Shown piece by piece: positions 53,161 through 62,531 of a DNA stretch of 64,000 bases. This stretch comes from Methanohalophilus portucalensis (GTDB lineage: Archaea > Halobacteriota > Methanosarcinia > Methanosarcinales > Methanosarcinaceae), in contig NZ_CP017881.1 in assembly GCF_002761295.1 (NCBI RefSeq), positions 1,041,069 to 1,105,068 of the forward strand, read 5' to 3'. The position numbers were made by a program, and so were the translations under genes. The notes beneath the pieces are model-generated. The model was not told the DNA's origin. It saw only the letters and a program-made list of their open reading frames with translations, and searched no databases. Position 1 is the stretch's first letter. Each line of letters begins with the position of its first letter.

Positions 53161-53322
53161 GTTATTTCTCCGTTTGTATCAATATTATGGATAATAATGT
53201 GTTTGCAATGGGATGGGGTACAATTATAAAATACATTTCGCTCCCTGTCTTAAGGAAAGTGAGGTGTGTCAGAAGGTATTTGAATATTCAGGGGAATATT
53301 TGCTTTTATATCGAGGAAAACA

Positions 53323-54453
53323 ATGAACGAAAACGATCCCACCAATAATGATGAGGGCGAAAGTTTATCGGGCAGAGAGCAGTTTCTTGCAGGCAGTGAT
53401 AAATCCCTTTATACGGAATTAGAAGACGAGCCGTATGAAGAGCCTGTGCAGGACGAGCCCGTATCCGGTTCACCCCCTTTATCCCCTCCCGACGAACCCG
53501 GCAAGGGCCGGATGGATGTTCCCCATACACCGCCTGAAAAAAAAAGTAACTTTGGTAAGTATGCCGCCCTTATTGCGGTCCTGTTTTTGATAATCGGTTC
53601 GAGTTTTGCAATAATCTATTATTCAGCCGGAGGGGATTTTTATTCCAGTAATGACAGGGTGGCTGTAATCTATATCCAGGGTACAATGCTGACCGGTAGT
53701 GTCCCTTCAGGACTGGGGTACGCTACATCCGAGGATATCTCTTCCAGTATCCGGAAGGCAGTTGATGACAATAGTGTAAAAGCCATTGTGTTGCGGGTCA
53801 ACAGTGGTGGTGGTTCCGGTTCAGCCTCAGAAGAGATCAATACGGAAATAAGAAAAGCCCAGCAGGCAGGTGTGCCGGTTGTAACTTCCATGGGAGATGT
53901 GGCTGCAAGTGCTGCCTATCATGTCTCTTCAAGTACCGATCTGATAATTGCAAATCGAAATACAATGACAGGCAGCATAGGAGTAATCTGGACCTTCCGT
54001 AACATGTCTGCTTATTACGAGGAAGAAGGCATTGATTTCCATGTTGCTAAATCAGGCGAGTTCAAGGATATGGGCGGAACATGGCGCGGTCTTAGCGATG
54101 AGGAGAAAGAGTATGCAGATCGTGTAATAATGGAAAGCTACAATCTTTTCGTACAGGATGTGGCCCAAGGGCGCAACATGACGGTCAGTGAAGTGAAGGA
54201 TGTAGCAGACGGACGTATCTACACGGGTGTCTCTGCCAAACATATCGGGCTTATAGATGAGTACGGCAATTTGTATGATGCTATCGATAGGGCTGCTGAT
54301 ATGGGGGGAATTGAAGGAGAACCCACGATTTACTATGTGAACAAACCCTCTATCACAAACCTGTTATTTGGCTCGGAAGTACAGAATGATAATGTGGTCG
54401 AGCATTTTGTGAATTACTATGAGAAATCTCCCTTTGGCAAACTTGCGTATTGA
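53323..54453 (+). CDS. sppA: Signal peptide peptidase SppA (S49 family)
   Basis: A 376-residue membrane serine protease. A long, acidic cytoplasmic N-terminus (about 1-75) is followed by one membrane helix (YAALIAVLFLIIGSSFAIIYY). The S49 domain has VKAIVLRVNSGGGSGSASEEI, the nucleophile region GDVAASAAYHVSSSTDLIIA, TGSIGVI, and a lysine in VAKSGEFKDMGG for the Ser-Lys dyad. It degrades leftover signal peptides and membrane proteins. Confidence 0.9.
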   Translation: MNENDPTNNDEGESLSGREQFLAGSDKSLYTELEDEPYEEPVQDEPVSGSPPLSPPDEPGKGRMDVPHTPPEKKSNFGKYAALIAVLFLIIGSSFAIIYYSAGGDFYSSNDRVAVIYIQGTMLTGSVPSGLGYATSEDISSSIRKAVDDNSVKAIVLRVNSGGGSGSASEEINTEIRKAQQAGVPVVTSMGDVAASAAYHVSSSTDLIIANRNTMTGSIGVIWTFRNMSAYYEEEGIDFHVAKSGEFKDMGGTWRGLSDEEKEYADRVIMESYNLFVQDVAQGRNMTVSEVKDVADGRIYTGVSAKHIGLIDEYGNLYDAIDRAADMGGIEGEPTIYYVNKPSITNLLFGSEVQNDNVVEHFVNYYEKSPFGKLAY

Positions 54454-54464
54454 AGGTGTATTGG

Positions 54465-55202
54465 ATGACAGGAGAAGGCAGAAATTTCATGGACGCAACC
54501 AAATTTGGTGAATTGGACCCTTCCCCTCAGATGCTGGGTCGTTCTCCTCCACCTCTCGAAATAGCCCCTGATGCAGGCAAGTCTCAGATATCCCTTCCAG
54601 ATATTGGCGGTTTGGAAATGGATTCGGTCGATCTCAAAAGGGCTATTGAAACCCGTCGCAGTGTAAGGAATTTCACAGATTCTCCCCTCTCCCTGCAGGA
54701 TCTTGCCTGGTTGCTTTGGGCCACTCAGGGTGTAAAAAAGACAGTAGATGATGTGGCCACTTTCCGTACCGTTCCTTCAGCGGGCGCAAGACACGCCTTT
54801 GAAACCTATCTTTCGATTGGTAATGTGGAAGGGTTGGAGGAGGGGCTGTACCGCTATCTTGCTCTGGAACATTCGATTGTTGAAGAACAACAGGATGAAA
54901 ACATTATGGCAAGGGTGGCCCGTGCCTGTCTGGACCAGCCTTTTGTGCGTAACTGCGGAGCTGTTTTCATGTGGGTTGCCGTTTCTGAAAGGATGGCCTG
55001 GCGATATGGTGAGCGGGGTTACCGTTATTTGCATCTGGATGCCGGACATGTCTGCCAGAATCTCTATCTTGCATCGCAGACGGTAAATTGCGGTGTTTGT
55101 GCTGTTGCAGCTTTTAAGGATGATGAACTGAATTCCCTGCTTGGCCTTGATGGGGACAAACATTTCGTGGTTTACCTGGCTGCTGTGGGAAAACGGGATT
55201 GA
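54465..55202 (+). CDS. SagB/ThcOx-type nitroreductase-fold dehydrogenase
   Basis: About 245 residues, FMN-dependent fold. The signature DLKRAIETRRSVRNFTDSPLSLQDLAWLLWATQGV gives the FMN-binding Arg-Arg-Ser and the typical LLWA motif. PSAGARHAFETYL and AGHVCQNLYLASQTVNCGVCAVAAFKDDELNSLLG follow. SagB-type enzymes oxidise azolines in peptides, but single-gene archaeal ones are of unknown use. ATG 54465 follows AGGTG by about 7 bases. It lies 11 bases after sppA. Confidence 0.85.
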   Translation: MTGEGRNFMDATKFGELDPSPQMLGRSPPPLEIAPDAGKSQISLPDIGGLEMDSVDLKRAIETRRSVRNFTDSPLSLQDLAWLLWATQGVKKTVDDVATFRTVPSAGARHAFETYLSIGNVEGLEEGLYRYLALEHSIVEEQQDENIMARVARACLDQPFVRNCGAVFMWVAVSERMAWRYGERGYRYLHLDAGHVCQNLYLASQTVNCGVCAVAAFKDDELNSLLGLDGDKHFVVYLAAVGKRD

Positions 55203-55203
55203 T

Positions 55204-56130
55204 TCATCCCATTTTTTCCAGTTCCCAGCCCAGGTGTTCTTTTATTATAACATAAGCCATTTCTGGGGGGAATGCTCCCGCTTCGGTCACGATCAGGTCG
55301 ATGTATTCTGATGGTGTGACATCAAAGGCAGGATTGCTTATTTTTACATCTGGCATATCACCAAGTTTGTCTTTGGAAATGACTTCTTCAGGGTCACGTT
55401 CCTCGATTTCCACCAGATCTCCAAAAAGGGTAGAAGGGCTGAATTTGTAGGTCTCGGCTGCGGATATGAAATTGACACGGGCTTCATGGGCTGCCAGGGC
55501 CAGCTGGGACGTACCGATCTTGTTAACAAGAGCACCATTTACGGTTATTGAATCTGCACCCACAATTACAGTGTCCACATTTTTCATTGTATGTCGCACT
55601 GCGGAATCTACGATGAGGGTTGTGTCAATTCCGGCGTCACTGAGTTCTTTAATTGTGATGAATCCCTGTCTGCGAGGGCGGGATTCGGTTGCATAAACTT
55701 TTATTCTTTTTCCCTGGTTGTGTGCGGTTTTTATGATTGCAAGGGCTGCGTGGGAATTACAATGGGTCATGACGGTATCTCCGTCACGGAGGCGTTTTGC
55801 ACCGATCTCCCCTATGTTATCAAGGGCGTTGTCGGCATTTTGGATAAATTCTGTGGCATTATCCAGGATCTGGCTGCGTGCTTCTTCCACAGTTTCTGCA
55901 TCATAACTGCCCGCCAGCATTACTGCATTGGGCAGGGAGACAGCTGTGGGCCGGGTTTCAATAAGAATGGATTTGGCTTTTTCTACTTTCGCTACAAATT
56001 CTTCAAAGGACGAGGTTTCCAGCATTTCCACATAATCTCGCAATGCTCGGGCAGCTGCAGCGGCAATCCTGCCTGCCCCGCGAATCTCCATTGTCCGAAT
56101 CTTTTCAGCCGTGTCGAGTAACTGCTGCAT
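55204..56130 (-). CDS. Ribose-1,5-bisphosphate isomerase (e2b2, eIF2B-related)
   Basis: A 308-residue member of the eIF2B/MTNA family. Motifs are GDTVMTHCNSHAALAIIKTAHNQGKRIKVYATESRPRRQG, then VIVGADSITVNGALVNKIGTSQLALAAHEARVNF and PSTLFGDLVEIEERDPEEV, which fit the archaeal R15P isomerase rather than eIF2B or MtnA. With AMP phosphorylase and form III RuBisCO (not in this window) it would run nucleoside salvage to 3-phosphoglycerate. It converges with the SagB gene. Confidence 0.88.
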   Translation of the reverse strand: MQQLLDTAEKIRTMEIRGAGRIAAAAARALRDYVEMLETSSFEEFVAKVEKAKSILIETRPTAVSLPNAVMLAGSYDAETVEEARSQILDNATEFIQNADNALDNIGEIGAKRLRDGDTVMTHCNSHAALAIIKTAHNQGKRIKVYATESRPRRQGFITIKELSDAGIDTTLIVDSAVRHTMKNVDTVIVGADSITVNGALVNKIGTSQLALAAHEARVNFISAAETYKFSPSTLFGDLVEIEERDPEEVISKDKLGDMPDVKISNPAFDVTPSEYIDLIVTEAGAFPPEMAYVIIKEHLGWELEKMG

Positions 56131-56247
56131 AGTTATTTGGATGGGATGTGGAAGGATTTATAGGTATTGTAACCAGATACAGTTATAGTATTTTATCAAA
56201 GACCCTCCAAAAACTATAATATTTCACAGGATCAAATCGCAACAATC

Positions 56248-56418
56248 ATGCCCGATGCACCAAATCACAACAATGGTATCGAAGAATGTCTTTCTGAAGA
56301 GCAAGTGGAAGAATTGATGGTCAGGACTTCCAGAAAGCAGGTCCGATCGGATTATCGGCGTAGTCTGGGTTCGGAAGCCAGCAGAAGGTATTGTGACATA
56401 AATAACAAGAAGAACTAA
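56248..56418 (+). CDS. Possible small protein of 56 residues, unknown
   Basis: An ATG-to-TAA frame beginning MPDAPNHNNGIEECLSEEQVEEL and ending RRYCDINNKKN. It has an acidic helical first half, a basic second half and two Cys. It fills the 331-base gap between the ribose-1,5-bisphosphate isomerase gene and the aldehyde dehydrogenase gene. A TATA-like run and ACAGGATC lie upstream, but no well-placed ribosome site. No family is recognised. Confidence 0.35.
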   Translation: MPDAPNHNNGIEECLSEEQVEELMVRTSRKQVRSDYRRSLGSEASRRYCDINNKKN

Positions 56419-56461
56419 AGGCTGGCAAAATTCCTTATATTGCAAATACATAATTTCCTGC

Positions 56462-57829
56462 ATGCCATCCATGGAATCAATCAATCCATCAACCGGGGAG
56501 CTGGTGGAATCCTTTTCGATGCACAGGTCGGAAGATGTCAGGGATATCCTTGAGAACTCATATCAGGCATTTCTGGAGTGGAAATCCCTTGATATTGATG
56601 TGAGGTGTGATTATCTTCGGCAGGTTGCGAAGGTGTTGCGCCAGCACAAGCAGGAATGTGCAGAACTGATCACCCGGGAGATGGGAAAACCCATCAAACA
56701 GTCGTTGGGCGAGATTGAAAAATGTGCCCTGACATTTGATTACTATGCTGACAGGACACCTACCCTTATGGAGCCACGTGTGGAAGATACTGATGCGACC
56801 TATTCCAGTGTATTCTTTGAACCGATGGGTCCGGTTCTGTGCATAAAACCCTGGAATTTTCCCTTCTGGCAGGTGCTCAGCGCGGCTTCCCATATTCTGG
56901 CCGGTGGTAATACTATCCTGCTCAAACATTCATCCAGTGTGCCGGCATGTGCCCTGAAAATCGAAGAAATAATGCATCATGCCGGATTGCCGGAAGGTGT
57001 ATTCCAAACCCTCCTGATTGATGGCAAGACAGCTTCATCCCTGATCTCATCTGAAGAAATTGCCGCTGTGTCCTTTACGGGAGGAACTGAAGCCGGGCGC
57101 CGGGTGGCTGTGAAGGTGGCTTCATCCCTGAAGAAATACGTGCTTGAACTCGGAGGTAGCGATCCTTTCGTTGTCCTTGAAGGAGCTGACGTACAAAAGG
57201 CTGCAAAGGCGGCGGCGGCTGCGAGATTTATCAATACCGGCCAAACCTGTATTGCTGCCAAGCGTTTTGTCGTGGAAGAATCATTGATGGAGGAATTTAA
57301 AAGACACTTCATTGAGCAAACACGTAGTATGAAGGTTGGTGATCCGCTGGAAGAAGACACAGACATTGGTCCTCTTGTGCGGGCAGAAGAAATGCACAGA
57401 TTGGGTTCTCAGGTGGCAGACTCCATTGAAAAAGGTGCAAAGGTTGAACTTGACGGTGGACTGGTTGAAGGTGCAGGATTTTTCTATTCTCCGGTTGTGC
57501 TTTCCGGAATTACTGATAATATGGATGTAATGCGTCAGGAAACGTTCGGTCCCGTTGCTCCTCTGATCTCCGTGAAAGATGAAGCTGAAGCGATAAAGGT
57601 CGCAAACGCCACTCCCTATGGGCTGGGTGCAAGTATCTGGGGTGGTGATTCAGATCATCTGCTGCAAATCGGAAAAAGGATTCAGGCAGGAGTTGTCGGG
57701 ATAAACGGTTTCTTCAAACCGGAAGCATGCATGCCCTTTGGGGGTATGAAGCAAAGCGGGGTCGGCAGGGAGCTGTCTGATTTTGGCTTCTACGAATTCA
57801 TGCACATTAGATCCCTGAAATCCTTTTAA
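56462..57829 (+). CDS. NAD(P)-dependent aldehyde dehydrogenase (succinate-semialdehyde type)
   Basis: A 455-residue aldehyde dehydrogenase. Motifs are MGPVLCIKPWNFPFWQVLSAA, AVSFTGGTEAGRRVAVKVAS, the catalytic Glu in YVLELGGSDPFVVLEGA, the catalytic Cys in INTGQTCIAAKRF, and the end QETFGPVAPLISVKDEAEAI with MPFGGMKQSGVGREL. Sequence style is closest to succinate-semialdehyde or lactaldehyde dehydrogenases. The substrate is not certain. ATG 56471 is an alternative start. Confidence 0.87.
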   Translation: MPSMESINPSTGELVESFSMHRSEDVRDILENSYQAFLEWKSLDIDVRCDYLRQVAKVLRQHKQECAELITREMGKPIKQSLGEIEKCALTFDYYADRTPTLMEPRVEDTDATYSSVFFEPMGPVLCIKPWNFPFWQVLSAASHILAGGNTILLKHSSSVPACALKIEEIMHHAGLPEGVFQTLLIDGKTASSLISSEEIAAVSFTGGTEAGRRVAVKVASSLKKYVLELGGSDPFVVLEGADVQKAAKAAAAARFINTGQTCIAAKRFVVEESLMEEFKRHFIEQTRSMKVGDPLEEDTDIGPLVRAEEMHRLGSQVADSIEKGAKVELDGGLVEGAGFFYSPVVLSGITDNMDVMRQETFGPVAPLISVKDEAEAIKVANATPYGLGASIWGGDSDHLLQIGKRIQAGVVGINGFFKPEACMPFGGMKQSGVGRELSDFGFYEFMHIRSLKSF

Positions 57830-57873
57830 CTAAACAGGCGAGAATTTCATAATCAGGGAGGTAAATGTTCGAA

Positions 57874-58164
57874 TCAGTCGGTGATTTCCACTCCGCCCCT
57901 TGTATCAAAGGCCAGGTAGCCTTTAATGTTTGATGCTGCAGGTTTTGGTTGCGGGTAATTCCATGCACCGTCCTTAAGTGTGCTGTCTTCGAGAACAATA
58001 TCATAATAACTGGCCTTGCCTTTCCAGGGGCAGACAGTTACTGTATCGCTGTCTCTGAAATATTCCATATTGACCGATTCCGGCGGGAAATAATGATTTC
58101 CTTCCACTTTCTCGGTAGCATTACTATCTGCAAGTACGACTCCTTTGTATTTTGCAACTGGCAT
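57874..58164 (-). CDS. DUF427-domain protein
   Basis: A 96-residue single-domain protein: VLADSNATEKVEGNHYFPPESVNMEYF, VTVCPWKGKASYYDIVLED and an end with AWNYPQPKPAASNIKGYLAFD. These are the DUF427 motifs, with CPWKGKA the most typical. The function is not established. A strong GGAGGAG lies upstream of ATG 58164 on the minus strand. Confidence 0.92.
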   Translation of the reverse strand: MPVAKYKGVVLADSNATEKVEGNHYFPPESVNMEYFRDSDTVTVCPWKGKASYYDIVLEDSTLKDGAWNYPQPKPAASNIKGYLAFDTRGGVEITD

Positions 58165-58241
58165 ATTAAATCCACTCCTCCTGAGAATATTGGATTAATT
58201 GATTTAAATAAGTAATCATCGTTTGATAACCAAGTGAAAGC

Positions 58242-59063
58242 ATGAGTAAAAACAGTCTCAAAACTCTCGTGGAAAAGGAAGTTCCTGCAGACTTGAGTGA
58301 ATATATCCCTAATAGATTCGATGTAGTCGGTGACATTGCAATTGTCAGTATTCCTCCTGAACTGTGGGACTATTCTGAAATGATTGCAACCAAAATCGTA
58401 TCCATGAGGGGTAATATCCGGACTGTTCTTAACAAAGCAAGCCGGGTCAAAGGCGATCATCGTGTTTCAGATTTTGAAATTTTGCTGGGTGACAGTACTG
58501 TAACTACACACGGGGAATTCAAATACCGCTATCTTTTGGATCTCTCAGAAGTATTTTTTAATCCCCGGTTGGGTTATGAAAGGCACAGGGTAACCTCCCT
58601 GGTTCTTCCCCGGGAAGATGTACTGGTTCCCTTTTGTGGGGTGGGCCCGTTTGCAATCCCTGCTGCTATAAGGGATGTAAGTGTTTTCTGTGTCGAAAAG
58701 AACCGGTATGCATGCCACTGGCTGGCCGAGAATATACGGTTGAATAACTTTAAGGGAAATATCTATCCCATAAATGCGGATGCGGGGGATATTCCGGTTA
58801 TTCTTGATATGAAATTTGACAGACTCATAGTTCCTACTCCCTATGGGCAGGATCATTTCTTTTCTTTGCTCTCCCCTCTTTTGAAAGAAGGCGGTATGAT
58901 GCATTTCTATACTTTTCAGGTAGCCGAGGATATCGAAAAATCAAAACAAGCCTTTAAGGATGCAGGTTACGAAACAATTAGTGTGCGAAGATGCGGCAAT
59001 GTAGCACGTGGTGTCAGTAGATGGGTGTTTGACCTGAAAAAGAACCGACTGGCAAAAGGGTAA
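58242..59063 (+). CDS. Trm5/TYW2-family tRNA (guanine37-N1)-methyltransferase-like protein
   Basis: A 273-residue SAM methyltransferase. It has the Trm5-type linker VLNKASRVKGDHRVSDFEILLGDSTVTTHGEFKYRYLLDLSEVFFNPRLGYERHRV, the SAM loop VLVPFCGVGPFAIPAAI, the adenine-binding strand VFCVEKNRYACHWLAENIRLN and an RLIVPTPYGQDHF motif IV, where Trm5 usually has N-x-P-Y/F. It is shorter than many Trm5 enzymes and PTPY may mark the TYW2-like or another subfamily. Confidence 0.85.
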   Translation: MSKNSLKTLVEKEVPADLSEYIPNRFDVVGDIAIVSIPPELWDYSEMIATKIVSMRGNIRTVLNKASRVKGDHRVSDFEILLGDSTVTTHGEFKYRYLLDLSEVFFNPRLGYERHRVTSLVLPREDVLVPFCGVGPFAIPAAIRDVSVFCVEKNRYACHWLAENIRLNNFKGNIYPINADAGDIPVILDMKFDRLIVPTPYGQDHFFSLLSPLLKEGGMMHFYTFQVAEDIEKSKQAFKDAGYETISVRRCGNVARGVSRWVFDLKKNRLAKG

Positions 59064-59107
59064 GGTATAAAGATAGCTTCTAAATAAATTAAAACCGGTC
59101 TGTTATT

Positions 59108-60517
59108 ATGTCACAACTGTCAACTTCAAAACCAACGATTGTATGCTCCAGTGTGGATGCTGCGAGTATGAACATAATGTCCCATCTTCTGGAAATGGAT
59201 GAATGGGAAAAGCAATCCTTTGAGCCTCTTTATGAGGATATAACCAGTATATATGAATCCGGAAAGTTCCTGCTTGTGGAGGTTTCCATCCACCATATCT
59301 TTCAGGACGGCCTGGACGAAAAACTCGGAGAACTTGGATTTCTTCCTTCATGTTTCATTTTTGCTTCCAAACATAAAAGTGATGATGGCCGTAAACTTCT
59401 TACCGCCCACTTTACAGGCAATCCTTCGGAGGCAAAATTCGGTGGCTATCCCGGAAAACTTTCAATTGCTTATTCTTCTGCCCTTAAACCTTTATTGATG
59501 CAGTTGCAGTCCTTTTCTACAGGGATGGATTATGATGTGTCTATGGAATCCACACATCACGGGCCTACAGACCTGCAAGTTCCTTCCATCTATGCAGAGA
59601 TTGGCAGTGGTCCTGCTCAGTGGGATGACAAAAGGGCTGCAGAAGTCCTCGCCAGGTCCATACTTTCATTCAATCCTCAAAAACTGCCAATAGCTCTGGG
59701 ATTTGGGGGTGGACATTATGCAGCCAGGCAATCAGAAATTGTTCTTAACAATAATGTGACCTTTGGCCATAATATTCCTTCCTATCAGCTGGAATTTGTT
59801 GATGAATCCTTTTTTAGCCGGGCAGTGGATAAGTCGGGTGCAGATTTTGTTTATATGGACAGGAAAGCCATTTCATCTTCTGACAAAGAGCATCTGCATG
59901 ATCTTGCCCGGAAAAATGGGTTGCTGGTTTTGAGGGAGAGTGATATTCAGCAGATTGGAAATATCCCCTGGGCTATATTCAAAAATATACTGGTGCGGTC
60001 CAGGGATATAGAATCCACTACACCACCGTTATTTACAGATGTTCTCAGGACAGATCTGGAATATTCTTCACCTGATGTTGTCCCGGATCCAGTTGAGTTG
60101 GTCATAGATGAGAGATTGGTCCACTATACCTGGAAGAGTAACCCGGACAGTTTCCTGGATATGCTGCAGAAATTTCCGCTTGTATATCTGCAGAGGGACA
60201 ACGGGACTTACAGGGGCTCTTTCCTGTTATTTGAAAAGAAAGATGCAGAAGACTTGCAGACTCAGATTATAGATGAATGCATTAAAATACTAAAAGAACA
60301 TTATGAAATTGAGTATATTAGAGAGGACAATATATTGTATCTTACCTACCGGAAGTTCAATCCGATAAAAGCGGAGAGTATAGGCGTTCCCGGAGGACCT
60401 CTGTTTGGTAAACTTGCCAGGGGAATTCCTGTTGAGGTTGATGGAAATATTATCCATCCGGATATGGTTCATGAGACAATTACAAAAGATCTTGTCCTGA
60501 AAAATATGATTCGTTGA
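59108..60517 (+). CDS. dtdA: D-aminoacyl-tRNA deacylase DtdA
   Basis: A 469-residue protein of the archaeal/plant DTD2 (GEK1) family, which removes D-amino acids from tRNA. The N-terminal 250 residues hold the conserved FIFASKHKSDDGRKLLTAHFTGNPSEAKFGGYPGKLS, MESTHHGPTDLQVPSIYAEIGSGPAQWDD and ALGFGGGHYAARQSEIVLNNNVTFGHNIPSYQLE motifs with His and Asp ligands. The C-terminal part is the less conserved archaeal extension of about 200 residues. It lies 38 bases before ftsZ. Confidence 0.9.
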   Translation: MSQLSTSKPTIVCSSVDAASMNIMSHLLEMDEWEKQSFEPLYEDITSIYESGKFLLVEVSIHHIFQDGLDEKLGELGFLPSCFIFASKHKSDDGRKLLTAHFTGNPSEAKFGGYPGKLSIAYSSALKPLLMQLQSFSTGMDYDVSMESTHHGPTDLQVPSIYAEIGSGPAQWDDKRAAEVLARSILSFNPQKLPIALGFGGGHYAARQSEIVLNNNVTFGHNIPSYQLEFVDESFFSRAVDKSGADFVYMDRKAISSSDKEHLHDLARKNGLLVLRESDIQQIGNIPWAIFKNILVRSRDIESTTPPLFTDVLRTDLEYSSPDVVPDPVELVIDERLVHYTWKSNPDSFLDMLQKFPLVYLQRDNGTYRGSFLLFEKKDAEDLQTQIIDECIKILKEHYEIEYIREDNILYLTYRKFNPIKAESIGVPGGPLFGKLARGIPVEVDGNIIHPDMVHETITKDLVLKNMIR

Positions 60518-60555
60518 ATTCATGATTATCTTTGTGCTCGTGGAGGAAATTGAGT

Positions 60556-61659
60556 ATGAAATCCATTGTTGAAGAGGCATTAGCTCGCTCAGCAGAAGAA
60601 AGACAAGTAAGTGCCGAAGCATCGGGACCGAAGGATGTCAATGCGGAGATCGAAGCAGTTTTGAAAGGTATGCATACCAATATTAAAGTTATTGGATGTG
60701 GCGGAGGAGGTTCGAACAGCGTCCAGAGGATGACGAATGAGGGAATTAAGGGAGCACAACTTGTAGCCCTCAATACTGATGCTCAACACCTTCTGAATGT
60801 TAGTTGTGATAATAAGATCCTGATTGGCAAGAAAAAGACCCGTGGTCTGGGTGCCGGCAGTCTTCCTCAAATTGGAGAGGATGCTGCACTTGAAAGTATT
60901 GATGAACTCACTGAAGTGGTCGAGGGTACCGATATGGTATTCATCACAGCAGGGCTTGGCGGGGGTACCGGAACCGGTTCCGCAGCCGTGGTAGCAGAGG
61001 CTGCCAGGGATGCAGGTGCCCTTACAATTGCTGTTGTAACTCTGCCTTTTGCAGTAGAGGGAGAAGTGCGCCGTACCAATGCTGAAGCAGGACTGGAAAG
61101 ACTCAGGGATGTTGCCGATACTGTAATTGTAGTACCCAATGACAAACTTCTGGAAGTAGTGCCACGTTTGCCTTTGCAGGCCGCATTCAAAGTTTCGGAT
61201 GAAGTGTTAATGAGGGCTGTAAAAGGAATTACAGAACTGATAACCAAACCCGGTCTTGTTAACCTTGACTTTGCCGATGTACGTACCGTCATGCAGAACG
61301 GTGGCGTTGCAATGATCGGTCTGGGTGAGGCTGATGGTGATAGTAAGGCCAGTGAATCTGTACAGAAAGCATTACGCAGTCCACTTCTTGACGTGGATAT
61401 CTCCGGTGCAACCTCTGCACTTGTCAATGTTGTAGGTGGTCAGGACATGACTGTCTCAGAAGCAGAAGGAGTAGTTCAGGAAGTCTATAGCAGGATAGAC
61501 CCTGGCGCAAGACTCATATGGGGTGCACAGGTCGATCCGGATCTGGAACACACAGTGCGCACAATGATAGTTGTGACTGGTGTCAAATCACCGCAAATAT
61601 ATGGCCCGGGCGGAGCAAAGAACGTTACAAGGAGATATGGAATAGACTTTGTGGGATGA
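60556..61659 (+). CDS. ftsZ: Cell division GTPase FtsZ
   Basis: About 367 residues. It has the N-terminal G-box [17 protein letters not shown], the tubulin signature [19 protein letters not shown], the T7 loop [18 protein letters not shown] and the S-layer-like end [29 protein letters not shown]. It polymerises at the division site. The N-terminus before the GTPase domain is about 40 residues and charged. ATG 60556 lies 9 bases after GGAGG; upstream starts are not supported. It heads the secE-spt5-ribosomal block on the same strand. Confidence 0.96.
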   Translation: MKSIVEEALARSAEERQVSAEASGPKDVNAEIEAVLKGMHTNIKVIGCGGGGSNSVQRMTNEGIKGAQLVALNTDAQHLLNVSCDNKILIGKKKTRGLGAGSLPQIGEDAALESIDELTEVVEGTDMVFITAGLGGGTGTGSAAVVAEAARDAGALTIAVVTLPFAVEGEVRRTNAEAGLERLRDVADTVIVVPNDKLLEVVPRLPLQAAFKVSDEVLMRAVKGITELITKPGLVNLDFADVRTVMQNGGVAMIGLGEADGDSKASESVQKALRSPLLDVDISGATSALVNVVGGQDMTVSEAEGVVQEVYSRIDPGARLIWGAQVDPDLEHTVRTMIVVTGVKSPQIYGPGGAKNVTRRYGIDFVG

Positions 61660-61801
61660 TTTCCTGCATTTTCTATTTTGGATATCATATTCCTCCAGTC
61701 GAAAGGTATTTTACATATAAGGTTATGTGAGTGGCGCTATAGTTTTATAGCATAATTTTACTTTAACTACTTCCATACCAATTATTCAACGTTTATCGGT
61801 T

Positions 61802-62020
61802 GTGGATATTTTGGCAGAGAACATATTAAAATCAGCAATGAACAATCGCAGTGTCAGCCAGATCCTGAAGTCCTATTACAGGGTGCTGAAGCTTTCCAGA
61901 AAGCCTGCCCGGGAAGAGTTCCTCATGATCTCAAAAGTTGCAGGTGCAGGGATTGTAGCAATCGGCTTTGTTGGCTTTGTGGTCTATATATTGCTGACCG
62001 AATTGCCGACATGGGTGTAA
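61802..62020 (+). CDS. secE: Protein translocase subunit SecE (Sec61 gamma)
   Basis: A 72-residue protein with one C-terminal membrane helix (VAGAGIVAIGFVGFVVYILL), preceded by the amphipathic stretch QILKSYYRVLKLSRKPAREEFLMISK of SecE. It clamps SecY in the membrane. The start is GTG 61802, or TTG 61811; both are plausible. The TATA-like TTTTATAGC near 61743-61751 may be its promoter. It is followed four bases later by spt5. Confidence 0.93.
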   Translation: MDILAENILKSAMNNRSVSQILKSYYRVLKLSRKPAREEFLMISKVAGAGIVAIGFVGFVVYILLTELPTWV

Positions 62021-62024
62021 CTCT

Positions 62025-62483
62025 ATGAGTGAAGATAGCGCTATATTCGTGATAAAGACGACTGCAAATCAGGAACGCTCAGTTGCCGGAATGCTGGCCA
62101 AAGTGGCCAAAAAGGAGAATCTGGATATACGGGCCCTTCTTGCACCGGATGAGCTTAAGGGTTATGTACTTGCAGAATCTTCCAATTCAGGTGAGGTCGA
62201 ACAGGCTATTCAGACGGTTCCCCACGCAAGGGCTGTTGTGAAAGGTCAATCGAGCATGGAAGAAATCATGCATTTCCTGACTCCCAAACCGACGGTCACA
62301 GGAATCACGGAAGGCGCGATCATAGAGGTTACTTCAGGTCCTTTCAAGGGAGAAAAAGCACGTGTCAAGCGTGTTGATGAGGGACATGAAGAAATAACTG
62401 TCGAGCTTTTCGATGCTGTGGTACCTATCCCCATCACTATTCGTGGGGATACAGTGAGAATACTCCGCAAAGAAGAGGAGTAA
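62025..62483 (+). CDS. spt5: Transcription elongation factor Spt5 (NusG)
   Basis: A 152-residue protein with an NGN domain (VIKTTANQERSVAGMLAKVAKKENLDIRALLAPDELKGYVLAES) that binds the RNA polymerase clamp with Spt4. The C-terminal KOW domain is ITEGAIIEVTSGPFKGEKARVKRVDEG. Standard archaeal length and position between secE and rpl11. Confidence 0.95.
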   Translation: MSEDSAIFVIKTTANQERSVAGMLAKVAKKENLDIRALLAPDELKGYVLAESSNSGEVEQAIQTVPHARAVVKGQSSMEEIMHFLTPKPTVTGITEGAIIEVTSGPFKGEKARVKRVDEGHEEITVELFDAVVPIPITIRGDTVRILRKEEE

Positions 62484-62531
62484 AGCCAATTAAAAATAAT
62501 TATTTCAATCAAAATTAAAAGGTGATGATTA

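Noticed and set aside
61736-61751. GCTATA-GTTT-TATAGC inverted repeat before secE
   Set aside because: The arms are short, AT-rich and overlap the TATA-like element; likely chance, so it is not listed as an operator.
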